A program made the translations under genes and the position numbers. A DNA stretch of 64,000 nucleotides from Streptomyces sp. HmicA12 (GTDB lineage Bacteria; Actinomycetota; Actinomycetes; Streptomycetales; Streptomycetaceae). Positions 17,267 through 25,088 of the stretch are shown here, in pieces. The stretch's first letter is position 1; the number at the start of each line of letters is the position of its first letter. Location of the stretch: the NCBI RefSeq assembly GCF_000373565.1, contig NZ_KB891809.1:532372-596371 (forward strand). Direction: 5' to 3'. The notes beneath the pieces were generated by a model. The model was not told where the DNA came from and ran no database searches. It saw only the letters and a program-made list of their open reading frames with translations.

Positions 17267-18553
17267 ATGAGCACGAATGCTGCCGTCGCACCTCGGCCGA
17301 GCCCCTGGAGCAACTTCTTCCAGGGGCTCCAGAAGATGGGGCGCAGCCTCCAACTGCCCATTGCCGTGCTCCCGGCCGCCGGTATCGTCAACCGGCTCGG
17401 CCAGCCGGACGTCTTCGGTGACGACGGTCTGGGCTGGACCAACGTCGCCAAGGTGTTTGCAGGTGCGGGCGGTGCCCTGCTGGACGCGGACCTCGGTCTG
17501 CCACTGCTGTTCTGCATCGGTGTCGCGATCGGCATGGCGAAGAAGGCGGACGGCTCGACCGCGCTCGCGGCGGTGGCCGGCTTCCTCGTCTACCGGGGCG
17601 TGCTGCGGCAGTTCCCGATCGACTGCGCCGACGGGGCGAAGGCGGTGGCGACGGGGTGTCAGGCGGCGGACAACACCGTCTCGGCGTTCCAGTTCCAGAA
17701 CCCGGGTGTGTTCGGCGGCATCATCATGGGCCTGCTGGCGGCGTTCTTCTGGGTCCGCTTCCACCGCACGAAGCTGGTCTCGTGGCTCGGCTTCTTCAAC
17801 GGCCGCCGTCTCGTCCCGATCATCATGGCGTTCGTCGGCATCATCTTCGCGGTCGTGTGCCTGTGGATCTGGCCGCCGATCGGTGACGGCCTGGAGAGCT
17901 TCTCCAACTGGCTGGAGGGTCTGGGTGCCGTCGGTTCGGGCATCTTCGGTGTCGCCAACCGCGCGCTGCTGGTCATCGGCCTGCACCAGTTCCTGAACGT
18001 GCCGCTGTGGTTCCAGTTCGGCTCGTACACGAAGCCGGACGGCACGACCGTGCACGGTGACATCAACATGTTCCTCAGCGGCGACCCGAGTGCGGGCATC
18101 TACCAGTCGGGCTTCTTCCCGATCATGATGTTCGCGTTGCCCGCGGCCTGCCTCGCGATGGTGCACTGCGCCCGCCCCGAGCGCCGCAAGGCGGTCGGCG
18201 GCATGATGCTCTCGCTGGCGCTGACCTCGTTCGTCACCGGCATCACCGAGCCGATCGAGTACTCGTTCGTCTTCATCGCGCCGGCCCTGTACGCGGTGCA
18301 CGCGGTGCTGACCGGTGTCTCGATGGCGGTGACCTGGGCGCTCGGGGTCAAGGACGGCTTCAGCTTCTCCGCGGGCCTGATCGACTACCTGATCAACTGG
18401 AACCTGGCGACGAAACCGTGGCTGATCATCCCGATCGGCCTGGCCTTCGCGGTGGTGTACTACGTGATCTTCCGCTTTGCGATCACGAAGTTCGATCTGA
18501 AGACCCCGGGCCGCGAGCCCGAGGAGGAGGTCGAGGACATCACCAAGGCCTGA
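17267..18553 (+). CDS. nagE1: PTS GlcNAc-family EIIC permease, paralogue 1
   Basis: A 428-residue membrane permease with about 10 hydrophobic segments and no fused EIIB or EIIA domain. Motifs: GRSLQLPIAVLPAAGI, PLLFCIGVAIGMAKKADGSTALA, GFFNGRRLVPIIM, and the substrate-site TGITEPIEYSF. The C-terminus is the acidic tail GREPEEEVEDITKA shared with its neighbour. GGGAGG lies 6 bases before ATG 17267. It likely imports GlcNAc or a related sugar with EIIB NagF; experimental work in S. coelicolor assigns the main role to the next paralogue. Confidence 0.92.
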   Translation: MSTNAAVAPRPSPWSNFFQGLQKMGRSLQLPIAVLPAAGIVNRLGQPDVFGDDGLGWTNVAKVFAGAGGALLDADLGLPLLFCIGVAIGMAKKADGSTALAAVAGFLVYRGVLRQFPIDCADGAKAVATGCQAADNTVSAFQFQNPGVFGGIIMGLLAAFFWVRFHRTKLVSWLGFFNGRRLVPIIMAFVGIIFAVVCLWIWPPIGDGLESFSNWLEGLGAVGSGIFGVANRALLVIGLHQFLNVPLWFQFGSYTKPDGTTVHGDINMFLSGDPSAGIYQSGFFPIMMFALPAACLAMVHCARPERRKAVGGMMLSLALTSFVTGITEPIEYSFVFIAPALYAVHAVLTGVSMAVTWALGVKDGFSFSAGLIDYLINWNLATKPWLIIPIGLAFAVVYYVIFRFAITKFDLKTPGREPEEEVEDITKA

Positions 18554-18572
18554 CGGCCTTTCAGCCCCACGC

Positions 18573-18607
18573 GAAGGGCCCCCGGACCATTGGTCCGGGG
18601 GCCCTTC
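18573..18607 (+). terminator. terminator after nagE1
   Basis: A perfect 16-bp stem, GAAGGGCCCCCGGACC (18573-18588) with GGTCCGGGGGCCCTTC (18592-18607), 20 bp after the stop codon. Confidence 0.9.
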
Positions 18608-18688
18608 GTCACGTATGAGGCGTACGCCCCACATATGTTCCAGCCCACAAAAAAGACGGGTTCCTTATCCCACCTTCACCGTGCTACA

Positions 18689-18722
18689 ACAGGTCTACAC
18701 CACTGAGGTGGTGTAGACCATC
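18689..18722. promoter_or_regulatory. two back-to-back DasR operators upstream of nagE2
   Basis: ACAGGTCTACACCACT (18689-18704) and GGTGGTGTAGACCATC (18707-18722) are two dre-like sites. Together they also make a perfect 12-bp inverted repeat, with GGTCTACACCAC and GTGGTGTAGACC flanking a TGAG centre. They sit 69 bp upstream of the nagE2 ATG, matching DasR control of the GlcNAc permease. Confidence 0.9.
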
Positions 18723-18790
18723 TGGCTGCTGCCCACCCCCGTTTTTCTTCCTTTCCGTCCCCGGCAGCACCCCAGCACATGGAGGAATTC

Positions 18791-20050
18791 ATGAGCAGCA
18801 CCGCTACGGCGGCACCCGCGAAGAAGCGGGGCTCCGGCCTGTTCCAGGGCCTTCAGAAGGTGGGTCGCAGCCTGCAGCTGCCGATCGCGGTGCTGCCGGC
18901 CGCGGGCATCCTGCTCCGTCTCGGTCAGCCCGACGTGTTCGGCCCCAAGGGGCTGGGCTGGGACAAGGTCGCCTCGGTCTTCGCGACCGCGGGCGGCGCC
19001 GTCTTCGACAACCTGCCGATGCTCTTCTGCATAGGCGTGGCCATCGGCTTCGCCAAGAAGGCCGACGGCTCCACCGCTCTCGCCGCCCTCGTCGGGTTCC
19101 TCGTCTACAGCAATGTGCTGAAGGCGTTCCCGGTCACCGACGCCGTCGTCAACACCACGGCCAACAAGGGCGTCGACGTCGCGGCGACGTACAACAACCC
19201 GGGTGTCCTCGGCGGCATCATCATGGGTCTGCTCGCCGCCGTGCTGTGGCAGAAGTACCACCGCACCAAGCTCGTCGACTGGCTCGGCTTCTTCAACGGC
19301 CGCCGTCTCGTCCCGATCATCATGGCCTTCGTCGGCACCGTCATGGGTGTCTTCTTCGGTCTGATCTGGGAGCCGATCGGTGAGGGCATCTCCAACTTCG
19401 GCGAGTGGATGACGGGTCTCGGCGCCGCCGGTGCCGGTCTGTTCGGTCTGATCAACCGCGCGCTGATCCCGGTCGGCATGCACCAGTTCGTCAACACCGT
19501 CTCCTGGTTCCAGCTGGGCGACTTCAAGGACGCCACGGGCGCGGTCGTGCACGGCGACCTGAACCGCTTCTTCGCGGGTGACCCGACCGCCGGTCAGTTC
19601 ATGTCGGGCTTCTTCCCGATCATGATGTTCGGCCTGCCGGCCGCCGCGATCGCCATCGCGCACGCCGCCCGCCCCGAGCGCCGCAAGGCCGTGATGGGCA
19701 TGATGGTCTCGCTCGCGCTGACCTCGTTCGTCACCGGTGTGACCGAGCCGATCGAGTTCTCGTTCATGTTCATCGCGCCGGTCCTGTACGCGATCCACGC
19801 GGTGCTGACCGCCCTGTCCATGGCCATCACCTGGGCCCTGGGCGTCCACGCGGGCTTCACCTTCTCCGCGGGCTTCATCGACTACGCGCTGAACTGGAAC
19901 CTGGCCACCAAGCCGTGGCTGATCATCCCGATCGGCCTGGTCTTCGCGGCGATCTACTACACGCTGTTCCGCTTCGCGATCACCAAGTTCAACCTCACCA
20001 CCCCGGGCCGCGAGCCCGAGGAGGAGATCGAGGACATCACCAAGGCGTGA
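18791..20050 (+). CDS. nagE2: PTS N-acetylglucosamine EIIC permease
   Basis: A 419-residue membrane permease, highly similar throughout to the preceding EIIC (same LQLPIAVLPAAGI, GFFNGRRLVPIIMAFVG, PEFSF-type and GREPEEEIEDITKA motifs), so the two arose by tandem duplication. It lacks EIIA and EIIB domains and needs NagF plus a distant EIIA. GGAGGA precedes ATG 18791 at good spacing; an ATG at 18779 would sit upstream of that site. The assignment as the GlcNAc permease rests on its double dre control and the known S. coelicolor orthologue. Confidence 0.93.
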   Translation: MSSTATAAPAKKRGSGLFQGLQKVGRSLQLPIAVLPAAGILLRLGQPDVFGPKGLGWDKVASVFATAGGAVFDNLPMLFCIGVAIGFAKKADGSTALAALVGFLVYSNVLKAFPVTDAVVNTTANKGVDVAATYNNPGVLGGIIMGLLAAVLWQKYHRTKLVDWLGFFNGRRLVPIIMAFVGTVMGVFFGLIWEPIGEGISNFGEWMTGLGAAGAGLFGLINRALIPVGMHQFVNTVSWFQLGDFKDATGAVVHGDLNRFFAGDPTAGQFMSGFFPIMMFGLPAAAIAIAHAARPERRKAVMGMMVSLALTSFVTGVTEPIEFSFMFIAPVLYAIHAVLTALSMAITWALGVHAGFTFSAGFIDYALNWNLATKPWLIIPIGLVFAAIYYTLFRFAITKFNLTTPGREPEEEIEDITKA

Positions 20051-20071
20051 TCCTCGCCCCCAGGGCATGAC

Positions 20072-20108
20072 GAAGGCCCCCGGAACCGACAGGGTTCCGG
20101 GGGCCTTT
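20072..20108. terminator. terminator after nagE2
   Basis: GAAGGCCCCCGGAACC (20072-20087) pairs with GGTTCCGGGGGCCTTT (20093-20108) almost perfectly, 22 bp after nagE2 and 40 bp from the end of the convergent MBL gene. Confidence 0.88.
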
Positions 20109-20147
20109 CACGTCTCGTCGGCTCAGGCCTCGTACGACGGCATCGGC

Positions 20148-20900
20148 TCAGACCTCGTACGACACACCGGGCCTGGCCAGCTCCACGGGCCCGTCGTACA
20201 CGCCCCGCGCGTCCGCCAGGTTCACCTGCGGATCGGTCCACGGCGGGATGTGCGTGAGGACCAGCCTGCGGGCCCGCGCGCGCCGCGCGGCCTCCCCCGC
20301 CTCGACGCCGTTGAGGTGCAGGGCCGGGATGTTCTCCTTGCCGTGCGTGAACGCGGCCTCGCACAGGAACAGGTCGCTGTCCGCGGCCAGTTCGTCCAGC
20401 GACTCGCACGGGCCGGTGTCCCCGGAGTACGTGAGGGAGCGGCCGCCGTGCTCGACGCGGATCGCGTACGACTCGACCGGGTGGCAGACCTTCTCCATGC
20501 GCACGGAGAAGGGCCCGATCTCGTACGAGCCCGGCTTCACGGTGTGGAAGTCGAAGACCTCGCTGAAGGCGGAGGCCGACGGGGTGTCGGCGTGGGCCGT
20601 CGTCAGACGCTGTTCCGTGCCCTCGGGTCCGTAGACGGGGATCGGATCGCAACGGCCACCGTCGTGCCGGTAGTACCGCACGACGAAGTACGCGCACATG
20701 TCGATGCAGTGGTCCGCGTGCAGATGACTGAGGAAGATCGCGTCGAGGTCGTAGAGACCACAGTGGCGCTGCAGCTCGCCCAGGGCGCCGTTGCCCATGT
20801 CGAGGAGCAGCCGGAAGCCGTCGGCCTCTACGAGGTAGCTCGAGCAGGCCGATTCCGCGGACGGGAACGACCCTGAGCAGCCGACGACGGTGAGCTTCAT
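20148..20900 (-). CDS. MBL-fold metallo-hydrolase (RNase Z/phnP-like)
   Basis: A 250-residue cytosolic metal hydrolase. The zinc motif FLSHLHADHCIDM (HxHxDH) is preceded by GCSGSFPSAESACSSYLVE and followed by SGDTGPCESL and LTHIPPW with further metal ligands. The layout resembles RNase Z and PhnP-type phosphodiesterases, but the RNase Z exosite arm is absent, so tRNA processing should not be assumed. The substrate is unknown. Confidence 0.88.
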   Translation of the reverse strand: MKLTVVGCSGSFPSAESACSSYLVEADGFRLLLDMGNGALGELQRHCGLYDLDAIFLSHLHADHCIDMCAYFVVRYYRHDGGRCDPIPVYGPEGTEQRLTTAHADTPSASAFSEVFDFHTVKPGSYEIGPFSVRMEKVCHPVESYAIRVEHGGRSLTYSGDTGPCESLDELAADSDLFLCEAAFTHGKENIPALHLNGVEAGEAARRARARRLVLTHIPPWTDPQVNLADARGVYDGPVELARPGVSYEV

Positions 20901-21093
20901 AGGAGCTGGAACCTCCGCGCTGGCGGTCGGGATGCGGGGTGGAACCTAGGGATTCTGTCGAGCGTAAGGCGCAAAAGGGCGGGTGGCTCCTCCGTCACCG
21001 GCTGTTGTGGGCGAACTCACCTGCGCTGTCACCGGTTCGGGGGGCGCTCGCCCGGTAGCGCGCCCCGTGCGCCCCGCCGGTACCGTCGTGCCT

Positions 21094-21525
21094 ATGGACA
21101 CGTCATGGTGGCTGGCGCTCGCGGCCGTCGTTCTGCTGGCGCTCGTCGCGACGCTGGTCGACGGGTGGGGCCGCGGTTCCGTGCGGCGGCGCGCCCGGCG
21201 GGGGCAGCTGCCGGGCGGGCCCGCGTCCGGGGAGATCTGGTGGGCGCTCGTCCCCTACGAGGACGGGCCCGGCGGGAAGGACCGGCCCTGCCTGGTGCTC
21301 GATCCGCGGGGCCGCACCGTGCTCGTCGCGAAGATCACCAGCCGCTACCACGGCGAACGGCCCGGGGTGATTCCGCTGCCGCCGGGCGCGGTGAGCGACG
21401 CGCAGGGTCGGGCCAGCTATCTGGAGACGGACGAGCTCCGCGAGGTGCCGGTACGGGACTTCCGGCGGCGGGCGGGTGTGGTCGACCCGGTGCTGTGGGA
21501 TCAGGTGCGGCATCTGGGGCAGTGA
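21094..21525 (+). CDS. membrane-anchored PemK/MazF-like protein
   Basis: A 143-residue protein: an N-terminal transmembrane segment (about 5-23, WLALAAVVLLALVATLVDGW), an Arg-rich linker, then a PemK/MazF-fold domain with GEIWWALVPYEDGPGGKDRPCLVL and VLVAKITSRYHGERPGVIPLPPG, typical of that superfamily. No antitoxin-sized gene lies next to it, and the membrane anchor is unusual for a ribonuclease toxin. Function unknown; it may be a domesticated fold rather than a toxin. Confidence 0.8.
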   Translation: MDTSWWLALAAVVLLALVATLVDGWGRGSVRRRARRGQLPGGPASGEIWWALVPYEDGPGGKDRPCLVLDPRGRTVLVAKITSRYHGERPGVIPLPPGAVSDAQGRASYLETDELREVPVRDFRRRAGVVDPVLWDQVRHLGQ

Positions 21526-21570
21526 GTGCCGTCGCGTTGCCGGGTGCGACCCGGTGGGGCTTCTCGTGGT

Positions 21571-21617
21571 CGGCCGCGCCCCTGAAGCGAGTTTCGCTCG
21601 CTTCAGGGGCGCGGCCG
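21571..21617. terminator. bidirectional terminator between PemK-like gene and cysM
   Basis: A perfect 21-bp stem: CGGCCGCGCCCCTGAAGCGA and one more G (21571-21591) pair with 21597-21617 around loop TTTCG. It sits between convergent genes. Its GCGCCCCTGAAGCGAG arm resembles the dispersed palindromic repeats elsewhere in the window. Confidence 0.9.
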
Positions 21618-21621
21618 ATGC

Positions 21622-22572
21622 TCAGGCCCAGAGCTGGCCGTGCAGGACCTCGATCGCTTCTTCGGTCGTCGCGGCCGTGTAGACCCCGGTCGACAGGTAC
21701 TTCCAGCCGCCGTCGGCGACGACGAAGACGATGTCGGCGGACTCCCCCGCCTTCACCGCCTTCTTGCCGACCCCGATCGCGGCGTGCAGCGCGGCGCCCG
21801 TGGAGACTCCCGCGAAGATGCCCTCCTGCTGCAGCAGGTCCCGCGTACGCGTCACCGCGTCGGCGGACCCCACCGAGAAACGCGTGGTCAGCACCGACGC
21901 GTCGTACAGCTCGGGGACGAAGCCCTCGTCGAGGTTGCGCAGGCCGTACACCAGGTCGTCGTAGCGCGGCTCGGCCGCGACGATCTTGATGTCGGGCTTC
22001 TGCTCGCGCAGGAAGCGGCCGACGCCCATGAGCGTGCCGGTGGTGCCGAGGCCCGCCACGAAGTGCGTGACGGAGGGCAGGTCGGCGAGGATCTCGGGGC
22101 CGGTGGTGGCGTAGTGCGCGCCCGCGTTGTCCGGGTTGCCGTACTGGTAGAGCATCACCCAGTCCGGGTGCTGCTCTGCGAGTTCCTTGGCGATGCGGAC
22201 GGCCGTGTTGGAGCCGCCCGCGGCGGGTGAGGGGATGATCTCGGCGCCCCACATGGCGAGCAGGTCGCGCCGCTCCTGCGAGGTGTTCTCCGGCATGACG
22301 CAGACGATGCGGTAGCCCTTGAGGCGGGCGGCCATCGCCAGCGAGATGCCGGTGTTGCCCGAGGTGGGCTCGAGGATGGTGCAGCCGGGGGTGAGCCGGC
22401 CGTCCTTCTCGGCCTGTTCGATCATGTGGAGCGCGGGGCGGTCCTTGACCGAGCCGGTCGGGTTGCGGTCTTCCAGCTTCGCCCAGATCCGTACGTCGTC
22501 GGAGGGCGAGAGCCGCGGCAGGCGCACCAGAGGGGTGTTGCCCACCGCGGCCAACGGGCTGTCGTAGCGCAT
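21622..22572 (-). CDS. cysM: CysM, CysO-dependent cysteine synthase
   Basis: A 316-residue PLP enzyme of the cysteine synthase fold. Lys43 in NPTGSVKDRPA is the PLP lysine; PTSGNTGISLAM binds substrate, and GLGTTGTLMG is the phosphate-binding loop. Located 19 bp after cysO, as in mycobacteria, where CysM uses O-phosphoserine and the CysO thiocarboxylate to make CysO-cysteine. Context makes that the best assignment over an ordinary sulfide-using synthase. Confidence 0.94.
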   Translation of the reverse strand: MRYDSPLAAVGNTPLVRLPRLSPSDDVRIWAKLEDRNPTGSVKDRPALHMIEQAEKDGRLTPGCTILEPTSGNTGISLAMAARLKGYRIVCVMPENTSQERRDLLAMWGAEIIPSPAAGGSNTAVRIAKELAEQHPDWVMLYQYGNPDNAGAHYATTGPEILADLPSVTHFVAGLGTTGTLMGVGRFLREQKPDIKIVAAEPRYDDLVYGLRNLDEGFVPELYDASVLTTRFSVGSADAVTRTRDLLQQEGIFAGVSTGAALHAAIGVGKKAVKAGESADIVFVVADGGWKYLSTGVYTAATTEEAIEVLHGQLWA

Positions 22573-22591
22573 GAGTTGGCGTGTCCCGGGC

Positions 22592-22870
22592 TCAGCGCAT
22601 GCCGCCGGCCACGGCCGGCAGGATGGTGACGTTGTCGCCGTCGGCGACCTTGGTGTCGATGCCGTCGAGGAAGCGGACGTCCTCGTCGTTCAGGTAGACG
22701 TTCACGAAGCGGCGCAGCTGACCGTTGTCCACGATCCGGGCGGCGATGCCCGCGTGCCGGGTGTCCAGGTCGGCGAACAGCTCGGCGAGGGTGTCCCCGC
22801 TCGCCTCGACGGCCTTGGCGCCGTCGGTGTACGTGCGGAGGATGGTCGGGATGCGGACCTCGATGGCCAT
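22592..22870 (-). CDS. cysO: CysO/MoaD-like sulfur carrier protein
   Basis: A 92-residue ubiquitin-like carrier: IPTILRTYTDGAKAVEASGDTLAEL, RFVNVYLNDEDVRFLDGIDTKVADGDNVTILPAVAGG. In the mycobacterial pathway the C-terminal Gly-Gly is adenylated and converted to a thiocarboxylate that supplies sulfur to CysM. Here the Gly-Gly (89-90) is followed by Met-Arg before the stop, so the tail must be trimmed before activation. It lies between the leader ORF and cysM. Confidence 0.93.
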   Translation of the reverse strand: MAIEVRIPTILRTYTDGAKAVEASGDTLAELFADLDTRHAGIAARIVDNGQLRRFVNVYLNDEDVRFLDGIDTKVADGDNVTILPAVAGGMR

Positions 22871-22924
22871 GCTGGGCTCCTGTCAGGAGTCGGAAGTCGA
22901 GTGGGTGAGCGCGCGGCGGCGCTT

Positions 22925-22955
22925 CCGTACTGGCCCGTACGTGACGGTGGTACGG
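22925..22955 (-). promoter_or_regulatory. mutually exclusive hairpins between leader ORF and cysO
   Basis: On the minus strand CCGTAC (22955-22950) can pair with GTACGG (22940-22935), or CGTAC (22941-22937) can pair with GTACG (22930-22926). The two stems share bases and cannot coexist. They begin about 10 nt after the leader stop codon, which suits ribosome-position-dependent control of cysO-cysM. Stems are short (5-6 bp), so the proposal is tentative. Confidence 0.45.
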
Positions 22956-22964
22956 CGGTGCGGC

Positions 22965-23066
22965 TCAGCGCGGACAGATGGCGCTGGCGAGGCGGCACAG
23001 GTCGACGTGCAGCCGCGCCACGAGCAGCGTGCCCGGCGTCTTTTCGCTCACGTCGTGGGAAACCAT
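22965..23066 (-). CDS. cysteine-type leader peptide (uORF)
   Basis: A 33-residue ORF ending LVARLHVDLCRLASAICPR, matching the RxHVDLxRxxSAxC pattern of leader peptides found before sulfur and cysteine genes in actinobacteria. Two Cys codons lie near its end. A TACGAT -10-like hexamer ends exactly 6 nt before the ATG and there is no Shine-Dalgarno site, suggesting a leaderless transcript. It precedes cysO by 94 bp. Regulation by cysteine availability is inferred from the pattern. Confidence 0.82.
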   Translation of the reverse strand: MVSHDVSEKTPGTLLVARLHVDLCRLASAICPR

Positions 23067-23072
23067 GGGCTC

Positions 23073-23078
23073 ATCGTA
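23073..23078 (-). promoter_or_regulatory. candidate -10 element for leaderless leader-peptide transcript
   Basis: TACGAT on the minus strand (23078-23073) is followed by GAGCCC and then the ATG of the leader ORF, placing the expected transcription start at or beside the A of the ATG. Confidence 0.5.
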
Positions 23079-23146
23079 TCGATTCCCGGTCGGGGTCCCG
23101 GAATGTGATCTCATCATGCGGTCGAAAATCGTCCGGCTGGTGAGAT

Positions 23147-23563
23147 TCAGTCCGTGATCTCGACCTCCTCCTCCGTCACCTCGCCCTCGACGATGCGGAA
23201 GGAGCGGAACTGGAAGGGGCCCGCGTCGTCGGTGTCGGCGGTGGATACCAGGACATAGTGGGCGCCCGGCTCGTTGGCGTACGTGATGTCGGTGCGTGAC
23301 GGGTACGCCTCGGTCGCCGTGTGCGAGTGGTAGACGATCACCGGCTCCTCGTCGCGGTCGTCCATCTCGCGGTAGAGCTTGAGCAGATCCGTGGAGTCGA
23401 ACTCGTAGAACGTGGGCGAGCGGGCCGCGTTCAGCATCGGGACGAAGCGCTCGGGGCGGCCCTCGCCGACCGGTCCCGCGACGACCCCGCAGGCCTCGTC
23501 GGGGTGGTCCTTGCGGGCGTGCTCCACGATCTGGTCGTACAGGGTCCGGGAAATCTTCAGCAT
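23147..23563 (-). CDS. mec: Mec, CysO-cysteine metalloprotease (JAMM)
   Basis: A 138-residue Zn peptidase. The JAMM site is complete: Glu23 in PDEACGVVAG, then YHSHTATEAYPSRTD with His79, His81, Ser89 and Asp92. In Mycobacterium this enzyme cleaves cysteine from CysO-cysteine, regenerating CysO. It is 80 bp upstream of the leader ORF on the same strand. The CysO tail here (GGMR) may also be a substrate. Confidence 0.94.
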   Translation of the reverse strand: MLKISRTLYDQIVEHARKDHPDEACGVVAGPVGEGRPERFVPMLNAARSPTFYEFDSTDLLKLYREMDDRDEEPVIVYHSHTATEAYPSRTDITYANEPGAHYVLVSTADTDDAGPFQFRSFRIVEGEVTEEEVEITD

Positions 23564-23580
23564 GCGGCCAGGATAAGCAG

Positions 23581-23621
23581 GTGGGCCGTCCCGTACCGGA
23601 GTGCGGTACGGGACGGCCCAC
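23581..23621 (-). terminator. terminator after amino acid permease
   Basis: A perfect 18-bp stem, GTGGGCCGTCCCGTACCG (23581-23598) with CGGTACGGGACGGCCCAC (23604-23621). It separates the permease stop (23640) from the mec start (23563). Confidence 0.9.
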
Positions 23622-23639
23622 CTGGTGAGACGTACGGGG

Positions 23640-25088
23640 TCAGCCGCGCTTGGCGAACGCGACGCCCTCGGGCTTCCGCGCCTTGAGCACCAGGTAGGCG
23701 ACCGCGAGGATCGCGCCCCAGACCGGTGCGCCGTAGAGGGCGACCCGGTTGTCCTTGTCCATCCCCATGGTGACGATGACCAGGGCGATGAACGCCAGCG
23801 AGAGGACGCTCGCCCAGATGCCGCCCGGGGCGCGGAACGTGGACTTGGGCAGCTCGCCGCGGTCGGACTTGAGGCGGTAGCGGATCTGGCAGATCAGGAT
23901 GACGATCCAGGCCCACATGCCGGAGATGGTGGCGAAGGAGACGACGTAGTTGAACGCCTCGCCCGGCCACTGGTAGTTGATCCAGACGCCGACCAGCATC
24001 ATCGCGGCGGAGAACGTGGTGCCGATCACCGGCAGACCCTTGTCGCTCAGCCTGGTGAACAGACGCGGGCCCTGGCCGTTCTGCGCGAGGTCGCGCAGCA
24101 TGCGGCCGGTGGAGTACATGCCCGAGTTGCAGGAGGACAGCGCGGCGGTCAGCACGACGAAGTTGACGATGGCGGCGCCGATACTCAGGCCCATCTCGTC
24201 GAAGGCGTGGACGAAGGGGCTCTCGCCGGCCTTGAAGGACGTCCACGGCACGACCGAGAGGATCATGATCAGTGCGCCGACGTAGAAGACGGCGATGCGC
24301 CACGGCACGGTGTTGATGGCCTTGGGCAGGACGGTCTTGGCGTCCTTGGCCTCGCCCGCGGTGACGCCGACGAGCTCGACCGCGAGGAAGGCGAACATCA
24401 CCATCTGGAGGGTCATCAGCGTCGAGCCGATGCCGTTCTCGCCGGCGAAGAAGCCGCCGAGGTCCCACAGGTGCGTGACGGACGCGGTGTCACCGACGTC
24501 GGAGAAGCCGATGGTGAGGATGCCGGCGCAGATCAGGATCATGCCGATGATGGCGGTGACCTTGACCGTGGAGAACCAGAACTCCAGCTCGCCGAAGAGC
24601 TTCACGGAGATCAGGTTGGCGCCGTAGAGGATGACGGTGAAGACGAGTGCGGACAGCCATTGCGGGATGTCCCACCAGAAGGTCATGTAGACGGCCGCCG
24701 CCGTCACCTCGGTCATCCCGGTGATGACCCAGAAGAGCCAGTACGTCCAGCCGGTGACGAAGCCCGCGAAGGGGCCGATGAACTCGCGCGCGTACTCCGA
24801 GAACGAGCCGGAGACCGGGCGGTACATGAGGAGCTCGCCGAGCGCCCGCATGATGAAGAAGATGACGACGCCCGCGATGGCGTACGCCAGGATGAGGCTG
24901 GGGCCGGCCTTGGAGATGCCCTTGCCCGCGCCGAGGAAGAGACCCGTGCCGATGGCGCCGCCGATGGCGATCATCTGGATCTGGCGGGAGCCGAGGCCCC
25001 GCTGGTAGCCCTCGCCGGACACTTCCGTGCCCTGCACGGCCTCATCGCCGCCGGCGTGGTGCTTGTCGTCGACCTGCGCTGAGGTCAT
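23640..25088 (-). CDS. amino acid permease (APC family, AnsP/GabP-like)
   Basis: A 482-residue protein with 12 predicted transmembrane segments. RGLGSRQIQMIAIGGAIGTGLFLGAGKGI is the hallmark of the amino acid transporter (AAT) family, and FSEYAREFIGPFAGFVTGWTYWLFW follows. Such symporters take up neutral or aromatic amino acids, Asn, GABA or Pro with protons; the substrate cannot be fixed from sequence. The ATG at 25088 is preceded by GAAAGG. Confidence 0.92.
   Translation of the reverse strand: MTSAQVDDKHHAGGDEAVQGTEVSGEGYQRGLGSRQIQMIAIGGAIGTGLFLGAGKGISKAGPSLILAYAIAGVVIFFIMRALGELLMYRPVSGSFSEYAREFIGPFAGFVTGWTYWLFWVITGMTEVTAAAVYMTFWWDIPQWLSALVFTVILYGANLISVKLFGELEFWFSTVKVTAIIGMILICAGILTIGFSDVGDTASVTHLWDLGGFFAGENGIGSTLMTLQMVMFAFLAVELVGVTAGEAKDAKTVLPKAINTVPWRIAVFYVGALIMILSVVPWTSFKAGESPFVHAFDEMGLSIGAAIVNFVVLTAALSSCNSGMYSTGRMLRDLAQNGQGPRLFTRLSDKGLPVIGTTFSAAMMLVGVWINYQWPGEAFNYVVSFATISGMWAWIVILICQIRYRLKSDRGELPKSTFRAPGGIWASVLSLAFIALVIVTMGMDKDNRVALYGAPVWGAILAVAYLVLKARKPEGVAFAKRG

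Noticed and set aside
20901..21093. Possible antitoxin gene upstream of the PemK-like gene.
   Set aside because: No ORF with antitoxin features or a ribosome site is present on either strand.
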